Below, piece after piece: positions 1 through 9,009 of a DNA stretch of 64,000 nt. The notes under the pieces are model-generated. The model saw nothing but the letters and a program-made list of their open reading frames with translations, was not told where the DNA came from and searched no databases. The position numbers and the translations under genes were made by a program. This DNA comes from Syntrophomonas_A sp050258735 (GTDB lineage Bacteria > Bacillota > Syntrophomonadia > Syntrophomonadales > Syntrophomonadaceae). The stretch is taken from assembly GCA_050258735.1 (NCBI GenBank), contig JBLMZJ010000113.1, forward strand, positions 17,016-81,015, given 5' to 3'. Every line of letters starts with the position of its first letter. Position 1 is the first letter of the stretch.

Positions 1-474
1 GGTCCTGTCCGAGCCCCCTGAAACCAGGTAGCTACCATCATAATCAAAGACAACAGAGTCTACTGAATCGGTATGTCCCTGCATAGTTTTTAAATAGCCG
101 CCTTCGGGTAATGACCATAGTTTGACAGTCTTATCGACACTGCAGGAGGCCAGGTAATTGCCGGCGGAGCTTATAGCCAGACCGGTTACTGAATCCTGAT
201 GGGCGAATATCTGCTGAGAGGTATCGATAGGTTTAATATTGGCGTGGTCCTGGGCATTAGTGTCGCTATCACCTATGCCGCAGCCGGCCAGGATGACAGG
301 CATTGCTACTGCAGCACTAGCCGCAATGAAGCTGCGCCGATCCAGCTTCCAGGAAGAACCCTCTCGTTTAATGGCAAAGATCTGCGGTTCGTCCGCAGCC
401 GGAGCAGGGCTCTCGCCAGGTTCACGCAATTCATTACCCGCAAGCAAGGCATCTTCGTCACGGTTACCTTTCAC
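1..474 (-). CDS. WD40-repeat lipoprotein (3' end outside window)
   Basis: The reverse strand is open from a GTG at 474 to the left edge (158 codons). Residues 1-45 are a polar leader. A twin-arginine-like signal follows (DRRSFIAASAAVAMPVILAG-C), with RR, a hydrophobic stretch and a lipobox LAGC, so a lipid-anchored and possibly Tat-exported protein is likely. Two WD40 repeats are visible after it (HQDSVTGLAISSAGNYLASC...KLW and GHTDSVDSVVFDYDGSYLVSG). An AGGGGG Shine-Dalgarno lies 8 nt before the GTG. It is the last visible gene of the radical-SAM operon, 30 bp downstream of the 665-aa radical-SAM gene. WD40 propellers are protein-binding scaffolds; here it could be a partner or even a substrate of the modifying enzymes (inference). 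Confidence 0.8.
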   Translation of the reverse strand, partial: MKGNRDEDALLAGNELREPGESPAPAADEPQIFAIKREGSSWKLDRRSFIAASAAVAMPVILAGCGIGDSDTNAQDHANIKPIDTSQQIFAHQDSVTGLAISSAGNYLASCSVDKTVKLWSLPEGGYLKTMQGHTDSVDSVVFDYDGSYLVSGGSDRT

Positions 475-504
475 ACCCGCGTCCCCCTTTTTAACATCAC
501 AATA

Positions 505-2502
505 TTAGTTCCCGCCGTTGGCGGTATCAAGGGCTTCTCTATAATAATCCCGGCACTGCATACAGTTTTGACAGTCCTTGTTACAGTATAATGTATATTG
601 GTAAAATTCAGCATCTATTTTTATGCTCTCTAACACTGACGCGGGGCCACCGCCGATCCGGTCAGGGGTCAGGGGGGAGCCGTCAATATACGCAGCCAGC
701 ACCTGGCGGTAGATATTCGGATCAGACAGGGTAACCCGGCCAGATAATTTCAGTTCGTCATATAGTCCCGCATACAGGTATAAATGCTGGGGGAGAACCC
801 AGGCGCCGGTCAGACGTATCCAGGGAAAGCGCTCGAGCATTTCCTGGCATAGGGAAAGCGGGTGGGAATCTGCATAGCTCATCTCGTAAAAATGTTGGAT
901 CCGCAAAGGGCACCCGGGCAGACACGATTCGTTGACTATCAAACGAAGATTGCCGCTAAATGTCTGACGCAGCGCCGCAAGGGCCGGTAGGTCCCGAACG
1001 ATTCGGCTGGCCGGGACCACAGCATCGAAAACTCCCCGCAGGGGCAGAAGCTGCTGGGGAGAAGCTATGTCCATCAGAGTGGATGCCGTCAGGCTAATCT
1101 CGGGGATAGCCTCCTTGATCCGGCAGGCCATGGTCAGATTGGTGATTGTAGCACCGCGCAGGTCAACTTTATTCATCAATTCTTTCAGCTGGTTGATCAC
1201 CTGTTTTACCGCCGAATCCAGAGGCTGTTTCAACAAAATCGGATTTATCAGCACCGAACAGGGCAGGTGGGATGACCTTATAAAATCCTCGAGATAAACA
1301 TCGGGCTGCGGCGGCCGGCCTGAACCCGGACCGCCCGGCAGAGGGAAGTAAACCTCTCGGGTCTCCCTGCCGAAATCATTTTTTAAATCTTTCCAGAAGC
1401 TTATGGGCTGATCTATGTATGGAATGACCCAGCGTTTAATCTTATCCTCTGGCGCAAGCCGGGTTTCGGTGCCGGGGGAGGGAACCCGGGCTGTAAGTTT
1501 TCTAAGGCTGCTGTCAAAAACACTATCGTTGCTGACCGTAAAACTGAAGGGCTGGATTCTCATACGCAGCAGGGCGGCAGACTTACACCCCCCGCTGCAG
1601 CTTCCGGCCCTTCGCCATGAACAATCCCGGCACTCTTTAAAAATGCCCAGGTCCCGGTAGGGCTGCAGGGTATTTCCCAGGACTTCCCGAACCTCGGCAG
1701 CAGTCAGGTGGTCTCCCAGGCTGCAATGACCAGTATGGGCCAGGGGGTAGCAGGAGATCATTGTGCCATCGGGAAGAATATCCGGAACCGGCCCACAGCA
1801 GGTCCCGATCAAGTTGCTTTCCTCGCCGAGGCTTTCCAGAAATCCTGAGGGGAACATACAGGGTACAAAACCGCAGTCAAAATCCACTTTGACCCCTGCC
1901 TGCCGGGCCTGCTCGACAAAAGCCGCCGTCTGTGCACCTACCTGCGGATATGACCGGGGGGAAAGACTCTTATTGTTTTGGACGGAACAGGGGTGGGCGA
2001 GACCTAGCCTTATGCTGGGTTTTAAACCATAGGTCTCAACCAGGTCGAGCAGGAAGTCGATATCGGAGCGGGGCGAATGAATGGTGAAACCGGGAATGAC
2101 CTTTTTGCCCAGCTTGCGAAAGACTTCGAACTGCCGGGGTTCTCCCGCTAAAATCCGCTCCTGCAGCAAATTGCAGTTGACCAGCACTGAAAGGCGGTTA
2201 CCTTGAATGCTTTCCAGGTAATCCAGGTTTTCATCAGATAACAGCCCGTTGGTAAATATCACCACGCGGAAACCTTCTGCCAGGCTGAGGTCAACCGCCC
2301 GGATAAAATCGGCATGGATTGAAGGCTCGCCTCCCAGCAATCGAACTTCGGGTATATTTGAGCGCTTCAGGAAATCGAGCACCCGTTCAAAAGTCGGCTG
2401 GTCCATGTTTTGAACTGCCAGTGGCAGTTCAGCCGGGATCTCTCGGGCAAAACAGAAGGAACATTGATTATTGCAGTTGAGAGTCATGATGATATTAGCC
2501 AT
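505..2502 (-). CDS. Radical SAM/SPASM protein with U32-like C-terminal domain
   Basis: About 665 aa from the ATG at 2502, which has a GGGAGG Shine-Dalgarno 7 nt upstream and overlaps the stop of the upstream PqqD-like gene by 8 nt; a longer start at 2532 is open but less likely. The radical-SAM cluster CxxxCxxC is CNNQCSFC (C10, C14, C17), followed by LLGGEP. A SPASM-type Cys set follows at about residues 235-306 (GTCCGP...FKECRDCSWRRAGSCSGGC). Residues about 400-560 resemble the TIM-barrel of the U32/UbiV family, with EISLTASTLMDI and NESCLPGCPLR. A last Cys cluster (CNKDCQNCMQC) sits near the C-terminus. Radical SAM/SPASM enzymes usually modify peptides or protein side chains; the substrate here is unknown. 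Confidence 0.85.
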   Translation of the reverse strand: MANIIMTLNCNNQCSFCFAREIPAELPLAVQNMDQPTFERVLDFLKRSNIPEVRLLGGEPSIHADFIRAVDLSLAEGFRVVIFTNGLLSDENLDYLESIQGNRLSVLVNCNLLQERILAGEPRQFEVFRKLGKKVIPGFTIHSPRSDIDFLLDLVETYGLKPSIRLGLAHPCSVQNNKSLSPRSYPQVGAQTAAFVEQARQAGVKVDFDCGFVPCMFPSGFLESLGEESNLIGTCCGPVPDILPDGTMISCYPLAHTGHCSLGDHLTAAEVREVLGNTLQPYRDLGIFKECRDCSWRRAGSCSGGCKSAALLRMRIQPFSFTVSNDSVFDSSLRKLTARVPSPGTETRLAPEDKIKRWVIPYIDQPISFWKDLKNDFGRETREVYFPLPGGPGSGRPPQPDVYLEDFIRSSHLPCSVLINPILLKQPLDSAVKQVINQLKELMNKVDLRGATITNLTMACRIKEAIPEISLTASTLMDIASPQQLLPLRGVFDAVVPASRIVRDLPALAALRQTFSGNLRLIVNESCLPGCPLRIQHFYEMSYADSHPLSLCQEMLERFPWIRLTGAWVLPQHLYLYAGLYDELKLSGRVTLSDPNIYRQVLAAYIDGSPLTPDRIGGGPASVLESIKIDAEFYQYTLYCNKDCQNCMQCRDYYREALDTANGGN

Positions 2503-2782
2503 TGGAATCCTCCCGGAGCAGCCATCCTTCATCTGCCCAGATCTGGAGCTGCTCCAGGGACCAATCCTGACAGCAGTCTCCCCGGCTTCTGATCACCGCT
2601 TTCATAACCGGGGCAGCCCGCTCCACACTATGACAGCGGGAGAGAAGATCCCAGAGCGCAGCCTCGGGATATTCCAGAAAAGACTGGCGGCCGCTCGCTG
2701 GGTCGATCAGCAGGATGCCGTTTTCCTCCACTGCCCAGGTCATACCTGGCCGGGAGATATAGCGATAACTAGCCTCAGACAT
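2495..2782 (-). CDS. PqqD-like small protein
   Basis: About 95 aa from the ATG at 2782, which overlaps the stop of the upstream radical-SAM gene (ATGTCTGA); a GTG at 2791 is an alternative. The body has the PqqD-like pattern: an N-terminal strand region (WAVEENGILLIDPASG), then YPEAALWDLLSRCHSVERAAPVMKAV and a final winged-helix-like part ending WADEGWLL. PqqD-type domains (RiPP recognition elements) bind precursor peptides and hand them to radical-SAM partners. Translational coupling on both sides supports a complex with one or both flanking radical-SAM proteins. Family assignment is by eye and the sequence is divergent. Confidence 0.65.
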   Translation of the reverse strand: MSEASYRYISRPGMTWAVEENGILLIDPASGRQSFLEYPEAALWDLLSRCHSVERAAPVMKAVIRSRGDCCQDWSLEQLQIWADEGWLLREDSNG

Positions 2783-4145
2783 CGATTCCACTCCAATCAG
2801 TCAATAGATCGCTGGGGTAAAAGACCAGTTTCTCTAGATCCTTGCGGCAGGCGCAAAGCATTTCGGCCTGGGAGCGGCAGCCGATGTCGTTCAGCAGCTG
2901 GCCTACCGTGATTATCCTAGTCTGGATGCAGAAGTCATCATAGACTTCCGGGCAGCCTGGGTAGGAATGGCTAACCCGGCATCCTCCCGCACAGCAGAAT
3001 CGGGCTATACAATGTCCGCAGCGAAGGGGGTGGCCGCCTGTCAATGCTCTGACCCGGTCAATACTTTTATCATTGATGACCGGTTCACCCGGCTTATTTA
3101 TATATCCATAGTTGAGGTCCAGTCCGCGCTGTACCCAATCATCCTCCAATAGGTAACAGCCGTTCACGCGGCCTTCTGGGGTAACAATAAGGGTATCCCG
3201 TCCCAGGGGGCAGAAGCAGTGACGCGGGCCGCTGCTGTCTGCTGCCGCATAAACCGGGGTGATGCCGGCGGAGCGCAGCAGATAGCTGGCATTAAGATAA
3301 GCGGCAGCGAAATACCAGGGGTCGGGAGCCTGCAGTCCTCCGGAATCATGGAGGGGGCTGGCTTGCATACTTTCAAAAGAAATGCTGGACGGATGAAAAT
3401 TCTTAGCCAGCCAGGCGGCGATGGTATCCATTCGTCCTACGCTGTCCTGACTTACGCAGACCCGGAGGCAGAGTTCAGCTCCTGAGCGGCTTAAAGCCAG
3501 GATATTACGGGCAGCCAGGTCATAAGAACCCCCGCCTCCGGCCAAGGGCCGCTGGCGATTTTGGATATCCGGGGTGCCGTCCAGGGAAACAACGATGCTG
3601 TCTAAATAATCTGCGGCAAAGGTGCAGTACTTTTCATCAAAGCAGGCGTTGGTAGATACCTCGAAATGGGTTTTCAGCCCAAAGCGACCCGCCTGATAAC
3701 GGGCCCGATGGACAGCGGCTTCGATGACCTGGGGTGCGCAAAATGGTTCGCCGCCAAAAAAATGGACTTCCAGTGTAGGCTTCTTGGCGTCTAGTGTAAG
3801 TTCCAGCATCCAGTCGACTGCTGCTGCCGCCAGATCCAAATCCATGGTTGTACCATCGCAGTTCTGTACAGCGCCAAAGTTGCAGTAAAGGCAGTTAAGG
3901 TTGCATTTTCTGGTGGTGATCAAGCCCAGGAATCGTGGCTTCAGGTTCCCTTGATGCGGGCCGGGAATATCTTGGGGGGTGTGATCGAGTAGATGAAACA
4001 ATTCCAGAAGATCAGGCGTCTTACAAATGCTGACGCCCTCCTTAAGGGCAGCTGCCGCAGATTTATTCAAGAGTGCTGTAATACCATGCAAAGGCGCATG
4101 CAGCAGCCATTTGTCGGCTACTGGAACGGCAAAGACCGATTCCAT
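2775..4145 (-). CDS. Radical SAM/SPASM maturase-like protein
   Basis: 456 aa. Residues 1-65 look like a small PqqD-like N-terminal domain (VADKWLLHAPLHGITALLNKSAA). The radical-SAM cluster is CNLNCLYC (C81, C85, C88), followed by the SAM-binding FFGGEP and STNA motifs. The C-terminal SPASM region is Cys-rich (about residues 375-410: LRCGHCIARFCCAGGC...GCPEVYDDFC), consistent with auxiliary Fe-S clusters as in anaerobic sulfatase-maturating enzymes and RiPP maturases. It lies 20 bp after the 148-aa PqqD-like gene and overlaps the 95-aa PqqD-like gene. It probably acts in the cytoplasm on a peptide or protein substrate not recognised in this window. Confidence 0.88.
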   Translation of the reverse strand: MESVFAVPVADKWLLHAPLHGITALLNKSAAAALKEGVSICKTPDLLELFHLLDHTPQDIPGPHQGNLKPRFLGLITTRKCNLNCLYCNFGAVQNCDGTTMDLDLAAAAVDWMLELTLDAKKPTLEVHFFGGEPFCAPQVIEAAVHRARYQAGRFGLKTHFEVSTNACFDEKYCTFAADYLDSIVVSLDGTPDIQNRQRPLAGGGGSYDLAARNILALSRSGAELCLRVCVSQDSVGRMDTIAAWLAKNFHPSSISFESMQASPLHDSGGLQAPDPWYFAAAYLNASYLLRSAGITPVYAAADSSGPRHCFCPLGRDTLIVTPEGRVNGCYLLEDDWVQRGLDLNYGYINKPGEPVINDKSIDRVRALTGGHPLRCGHCIARFCCAGGCRVSHSYPGCPEVYDDFCIQTRIITVGQLLNDIGCRSQAEMLCACRKDLEKLVFYPSDLLTDWSGIDV

Positions 4146-4165
4146 TTAAAAAACCCCAACTTCCC

Positions 4166-4612
4166 CTATAAGTCCGGACTATTCCCGGGAACACAAACAC
4201 CGATGCGGACCAGATCAAGAAAAAGGTTCCTGGTAAAGTCAAAGCTCTTTTCCTCATCCCAGGTCATATATTCAGCCAAATGGCCGGCGATTTCTGCCAG
4301 GGGCAGTATGCCATTGAACAGGTTGAATACATACAGGTTAGCACGATCCGTGGCAATAAGCCTTATATCCTGGTCTTTCCCCGGTTTGCGTGCAAAAATA
4401 TATTCATCATCAACTGTTATGAATATTTCTTTTATGATCAGCGGCTTGACCTGTGCCATAGTTTCATCGGGCAGTTGGGGGAGATCTGCCAGGCTAAGCT
4501 GAGGCAGACCGGATAATTCATCAACAAGTGCTGATATTTGCCCGACCAGACTCTTAAAAAAACCGCGCCGGCTCGCCACCGGGCCGCCTGAGGAAGTGCG
4601 CCTGGATTTCAT
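4166..4612 (-). CDS. PqqD-like protein with twin-arginine-like N-terminus
   Basis: 148 aa and first gene of the operon; ATG at 4612 with an AAGGAT Shine-Dalgarno. Residues 60-145 carry a PqqD-like layout: ANLYVFNLFNGILPLAEIAGHLAEY, an acidic linker, then RNLFLDLVRIGVCV, matching the 'x-LWxLLDG-xxTxxEI ... FLxxLxxxGLV' pattern. The N-terminus SRRGFFKSLVG matches the Tat consensus S-R-R-x-F-L-K, but no long hydrophobic segment follows, so export is doubtful. It could be a peptide-binding chaperone for the radical-SAM enzymes, or the target protein itself. No other small candidate precursor is visible upstream. Confidence 0.7.
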   Translation of the reverse strand: MKSRRTSSGGPVASRRGFFKSLVGQISALVDELSGLPQLSLADLPQLPDETMAQVKPLIIKEIFITVDDEYIFARKPGKDQDIRLIATDRANLYVFNLFNGILPLAEIAGHLAEYMTWDEEKSFDFTRNLFLDLVRIGVCVPGNSPDL

Positions 4613-4715
4613 GATGATCCTTCCTATACATTTTTCTAAGCATTATATTAACAGGATGGAAAAACAAGTTTTTTTGAGTATAGCCTATTAAATTTCCGTT
4701 AACAATGGTCATAGC

Positions 4716-4945
4716 CAGCGTTGGTTGCCCCAGACCAATAGGATGCATCTGGGGAGCACTCGCGCCTCGTCACTCATAGCCGCATCGGTGGCGGCGATTT
4801 CTACCAGAGTGATAGTTCGCCAGGAGCTTGCCATAGATGTCACGGTCCGTTTCGGTGCATACCTGCAAAGTTCACGGACATCTCTGATGCAGTTCCCGGG
4901 TAACGGTAATCTAACGGGGTGATGATCACCAGCTTGAGTTGCGAA
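4716..4945 (-). pseudogene. Decayed C-terminal fragment of a second queE copy
   Basis: On the reverse strand this segment aligns along nearly its whole length with the 3' third of the intact queE gene at about 9011-9256. Shared blocks include GGTTGCCCCAG, ATGCATCTGGGGA, CGTCACTCATAG, TCACGGTCCGTTTC and ATCTCTGATGCA, interrupted by small deletions that destroy the frame. No start, radical-SAM motif or 5' part remains. It fills most of the 398-bp gap between the radical-SAM operon and the lipase gene. Confidence 0.85.
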
Positions 4946-5010
4946 AGGTATTGAAATTATATGTTTGAGGGGCGACCAAAAGACGGGTTCTAATAGTATT
5001 GTTATGGAGA

Positions 5011-6006
5011 CTACTTACTAGACTTGAACCCCTTATGCATTGCGGATAGGGTCAACTCCAGACCCAGGGCATAACCTGCCATGCAGTGGACGTCAAGCAC
5101 CTTTTGATTGGAGTAGACCCTCCCCATTTGTTCTTGAAAGGCTTTAGCAAATTCGGGAATCAGGCGGGGGCAAAAGCGCAATTCTGTTCCGATATGGTGC
5201 AGACCTACGGTAGCATAAGGCAACGAGGGGATAACTGCTCTGGGCAGGTGAGTTTGTTCATTTTCCTGTAGTTCTACACCGGAAACCGGATCATCGATAT
5301 TGGCCATGCGGTGTAGATACATGGTCCGGCTGCCGGTGAGAGCCTTGCCCCGATGCCGGAGGTTGATACCGGTATAGCGCTGGGCCAGGTGTTTGCTGGC
5401 GACTGGGGGAGCGCCAAAGGTATATATAACGATCTGTTCCGGTGCAAAACCGTAATGCTCTATGAGCCGCAAGGCAAATAATACTGCGATACCGCCCCCG
5501 AGGCTGTGACCGCATAGATAAAACAGAGCCCGATTCCGCTTCTCTTCCTGTTCCAATACCTCTAATAGAGTCTCAGTATTTTCCGATTGGCCAAAACTTA
5601 TCAGCCCTGCCTGGGATTCCAAATGCTGTTCGAGGACGTACATGCCGTTATGCACCAGAAAATCCATGCCAGCTGCCCCTTCGGAAATCGGAAAAGACTG
5701 CAGACGAAAATCAAAGTCGCTTATCACATCAGCCAATGCATCAGTTCCCCGAAAAGCCAGGGCATATATCGTACGGTGGTCATGGGGACTCAGGGCAACC
5801 TCCTTTCTGGCCAGTAAGATCTGCAGGTTATCAACAAACATCTGGATACTTTCGAACCCAAGCGACTCCAAGGTATTTCTATAATTCTGCTGGCGCTGAT
5901 AACTATCTTTAGCTATGGCTGCGGAAAGTGCGGCCAAACAGGGACTGAATTCATGGAAGGCCCCTTGGTGAGATCCCCATAGCGGATGTTTAAAAGTAGA
6001 AAACAT
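5011..6006 (-). CDS. Class 3 lipase-family alpha/beta hydrolase
   Basis: 331 aa. Lipase-3 hallmarks are visible: FRGTD near residue 86 (oxyanion region), the nucleophile elbow GHSLGG at 166-171 (Ser168), then a plausible catalytic Asp in NIDDPV (about 237-241) and a His in LHHIG (about 269-272). No signal peptide is visible, so it is probably cytoplasmic or unconventionally exported. Family members hydrolyse acylglycerols or other carboxylic esters. It follows the permease-fusion gene by 54 bp on the same strand, suggesting co-transcription. Confidence 0.88.
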   Translation of the reverse strand: MFSTFKHPLWGSHQGAFHEFSPCLAALSAAIAKDSYQRQQNYRNTLESLGFESIQMFVDNLQILLARKEVALSPHDHRTIYALAFRGTDALADVISDFDFRLQSFPISEGAAGMDFLVHNGMYVLEQHLESQAGLISFGQSENTETLLEVLEQEEKRNRALFYLCGHSLGGGIAVLFALRLIEHYGFAPEQIVIYTFGAPPVASKHLAQRYTGINLRHRGKALTGSRTMYLHRMANIDDPVSGVELQENEQTHLPRAVIPSLPYATVGLHHIGTELRFCPRLIPEFAKAFQEQMGRVYSNQKVLDVHCMAGYALGLELTLSAMHKGFKSSK

Positions 6007-6060
6007 TTTATCATCCCTCCTTTAAACTGCTGCGAATGGCAGTGCCTGACCCGGCCATAT

Positions 6061-8742
6061 TTACGAGATCAACCCGAGGTACTGCCAATAGGGGATACTT
6101 AATAACAGCGAGATGATCACCAGCAGGGCGTAGAAAAAAGCCAGATTCCTGCCCTGGCGATGGCCGAATGCCCGGCCTTCGGTGCTGAAAAAGGCAGTAA
6201 GATATGTAGGGGATTGATTTCGGAAAAAGAACGGGTCGCAGGATAACATTACTGTCAGGAGAAGTATCCAGGGGTGAACTCCGGACTTTTGGACCAGTGG
6301 CAGGAGAAATATCATGATCAATGGAAACGCCAGGTCATCTCGAATTAAGAAACTGAACAATAGGCTTATTATTGCCAGAAAAACTATTAGCAGATAGGGT
6401 GAAGAAATCAAAGGATGACAATAATGAAGCAAAGCCATTGCTATAGCAGGGCTTAACCCGATCTTATAAGACAGGGAGGAAAAACTAAAGATGACCCCAA
6501 TAAAAATAAAAAATGGCCAATCCAGGCTCTTCATGCTGTCAAAATCCAATACGCCGGTTAAAGCCAGAACAGCGAAACCGCTCAACATGATCCAAATATC
6601 ATCGATATGGTGTAGACCTTGTAATGCCATCAGGCATATTACAGATAGGATAACCACTAAAACGATCTTCTCGTTGCGGGTCATTTTGCCGAGGATGTCA
6701 AGCTGATCGTTCAGAAACCGTTTGGGCAAGGACCCGGTGGTTGCTTCTTTCCTACAGAATATAGATGCCCAGATAAAGATCCCAAGCGTGAAGACCAACA
6801 GAGCAGGCAGCGCGTAAATAAACCATGCTGACCAATCAACCTTGACACCGGGAGGGAACAGGCCCAGAGCCACGATGTTGGTATAGCTGCCGGTCAAAAC
6901 AAAGGGAGCGGTAAAGCCGAAAAACATGGTAGCCAGTAAAACCATGGCCGCAGTTCCGTGGCTCCGGTCGGGCAAATGCATAGCTTTGGCCAAACTATGG
7001 GCCAGGGGAGACGATATAGATACCTTGGCCTGGCGGGATGGCAATAAACAATTAACCAGCAGACCACCCGCTGCCAACCCCATCAATTGACCTATATAGC
7101 TTCGGGGAAAAAGCTTAACGATAAATAGCGACAATCGGTAGGCCAATCCAGAATTGGATACCGCGAGTCCCAAGGTCAGAATAAAGAGAAAACCTAACCA
7201 ATAGGGATTGCTGAACCCGGCGAAGGCCTCCCGGGGAGTTGCCAAACCTAGTACTACCCAGGCCATAGCCATTAAGAGGGCTACCAAATAACCAGGTACT
7301 CGATTGAAGATCCACAGTATGATGGCAGCTACCGTAATGCCGGTAAACAACATACCTGGTCGCGACAGACCGGCCAGGGGTGTGCTTTCTGAGAAATAAG
7401 CCAGACTTCCTATTACCAAGAGTATCATTAATATGGAGCGGGGCAAGCCCTTGCCGGTTAGCATCAGCCGGGCATTTTGGGCCCAGGCTGCACTGCGGGC
7501 GGTAAAAAGCTGTTGTTGGGCCAGCTGGTACTGCCGATCACTCACTGAGCTGTCCGCCGGTTTCGAAAATAATTCACTGTTATCGGTCGTCGAGGATATG
7601 GCAAGTGCAGTGTGGAGATAATCCAGAGCATTTTGCCAATCGCCCAGCTGTTTGCACAGTGCTGCCGCCCGTTCATAAAGCGCGATCATTTGTTCATTGG
7701 AAAAGCGGTTGTCGCCGCTGGACAGTGCGGCCTCCAGTTTGGCCCAGGCCAGGTAGGGGCAAAGGTCAAGGCAGCTATCCAGGAATAGTATGAAGGTTTC
7801 ATAATAGTTATATAAAAGCTCATTGGGGCAGGCTTCCAGCAGTTCGGGAAGTGAGCCCATGATAGCATCGTCCCGGGTGATTTCATCAATGTTTTGTGTA
7901 ATAAGTTCCAATACCTCAGTCCAGCGGGAGTTCATTGAATAAAGCTGCAATATTTTGAGTAAAAGATCATGTGATTTAAAGAAGGCTACTGCGCTGGAGA
8001 TCAGGGCTTCCTTTTCCATCGGGTATTCGCGGCTGTATATTTCGGCCAGGATACCCCGGTAAGCTGGATTAACCAAAGGCAAGCCAGCTTTATTCAGATG
8101 AATGATATGCGGGTAGTCATCGGCATACTTACTAAGCTCATCAATCGGCTTATGCGAATCGCAGTATTCGGCTATAAAATCCCATGATTCAGTAGGGACA
8201 ACCGACTGAGCAAGAACAATATTGCGAACAATCGTGGGTAACTTGCCCAAATCCTCTGCCACCAGGTGCTGAGATATGCTGCGGGATTGGTGCAGGTTTT
8301 CATTGGTCTGGACCAGACGGCGGGATATAAGACGCAGCAAATACTGCGCTATGGAAGGATAAGTGTCTGCCATGCGCTTAAAGGTATAGTAATCGATTTG
8401 GTACAAATTCACGTCATCCAGGGCCAGAGCTACGGCAGAACGAGGCTCGCCAGTCAAAAGAGACATCTCCCCAAAGGTCTCGCCGCTCCCCAAGACCGCC
8501 AGGGAATACCGTGAGCCATCGCCGGCCACGGAAAGCAATTCGATATGTCCATCTAAAACTATGTACATATGGTCGCCGGCATCGCCCGCATTGAATAAAA
8601 CCGATCCACCGGATAACGCTATTTCCTCCAGCCTTCCCAGGAGCCAAGCTTGTTCACTTATTGGTAAGCCTTGGAAAAGCTCGATGTCCTTGGCCGGCAT
8701 CTTGGCATATTCCTGAGGATGATTAACCGCCGGCTTATCCAA
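6061..8742 (-). CDS. Cyclic-nucleotide-binding domain / helical repeat / DASS-type anion permease fusion
   Basis: 893 aa. Residues about 20-150 are a cNMP-binding domain with a recognisable phosphate-binding cassette (FGEMSLLTGEPRSAVA). Residues about 165-395 are soluble and helical (TPR-like: WQNALDYLHTALAI). From about residue 430 there are some 10-12 hydrophobic segments. They match SLC13/DASS permeases, including GSYTNIVALGLFPPG, which corresponds to the SNT-type Na+/anion motif. DASS proteins import dicarboxylates, citrate or sulfate. The N-terminal domain suggests that a nucleotide or other ligand gates transport, but no second messenger is indicated by the sequence. It appears to be the promoter-proximal gene of a two-gene unit with the lipase. 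Confidence 0.85.
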   Translation of the reverse strand: MDKPAVNHPQEYAKMPAKDIELFQGLPISEQAWLLGRLEEIALSGGSVLFNAGDAGDHMYIVLDGHIELLSVAGDGSRYSLAVLGSGETFGEMSLLTGEPRSAVALALDDVNLYQIDYYTFKRMADTYPSIAQYLLRLISRRLVQTNENLHQSRSISQHLVAEDLGKLPTIVRNIVLAQSVVPTESWDFIAEYCDSHKPIDELSKYADDYPHIIHLNKAGLPLVNPAYRGILAEIYSREYPMEKEALISSAVAFFKSHDLLLKILQLYSMNSRWTEVLELITQNIDEITRDDAIMGSLPELLEACPNELLYNYYETFILFLDSCLDLCPYLAWAKLEAALSSGDNRFSNEQMIALYERAAALCKQLGDWQNALDYLHTALAISSTTDNSELFSKPADSSVSDRQYQLAQQQLFTARSAAWAQNARLMLTGKGLPRSILMILLVIGSLAYFSESTPLAGLSRPGMLFTGITVAAIILWIFNRVPGYLVALLMAMAWVVLGLATPREAFAGFSNPYWLGFLFILTLGLAVSNSGLAYRLSLFIVKLFPRSYIGQLMGLAAGGLLVNCLLPSRQAKVSISSPLAHSLAKAMHLPDRSHGTAAMVLLATMFFGFTAPFVLTGSYTNIVALGLFPPGVKVDWSAWFIYALPALLVFTLGIFIWASIFCRKEATTGSLPKRFLNDQLDILGKMTRNEKIVLVVILSVICLMALQGLHHIDDIWIMLSGFAVLALTGVLDFDSMKSLDWPFFIFIGVIFSFSSLSYKIGLSPAIAMALLHYCHPLISSPYLLIVFLAIISLLFSFLIRDDLAFPLIMIFLLPLVQKSGVHPWILLLTVMLSCDPFFFRNQSPTYLTAFFSTEGRAFGHRQGRNLAFFYALLVIISLLLSIPYWQYLGLIS

Positions 8743-9009
8743 AGTAATACCCCCAATAAACTATACGCCGAATAAATATTTCAGCTATTCTATATGGCTA
8801 AACCGCCTATACCCAATTATACATTTATCATTCCAGGCAAACAATAATTTTACATATATAATAGAAGAGAACAATTATAGGCATAAAAAAGATATGGAAA
8901 AGAAAATGGCTGAGAATCCGATTTGAGGCAATTTGCGGGGGGAGAAAAGCAACTATCGGGTAATTAAATGAAACACGGGGTTATAAGATTAGTGATTTAA
9001 AATTATATA
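8743..9009. other. AT-rich intergenic region
   Basis: This 267-bp stretch between the start of the permease fusion and the end of queE is AT-rich. It should contain the promoter of the permease-lipase unit. I see no gene, tRNA, strong terminator or clear repeat in it. Confidence 0.5.

Noticed and set aside
4725..4922. 65-codon ORF that could be a precursor peptide of the radical-SAM operon
   Set aside because: It lies on the opposite strand and is the antisense of the decayed queE fragment.
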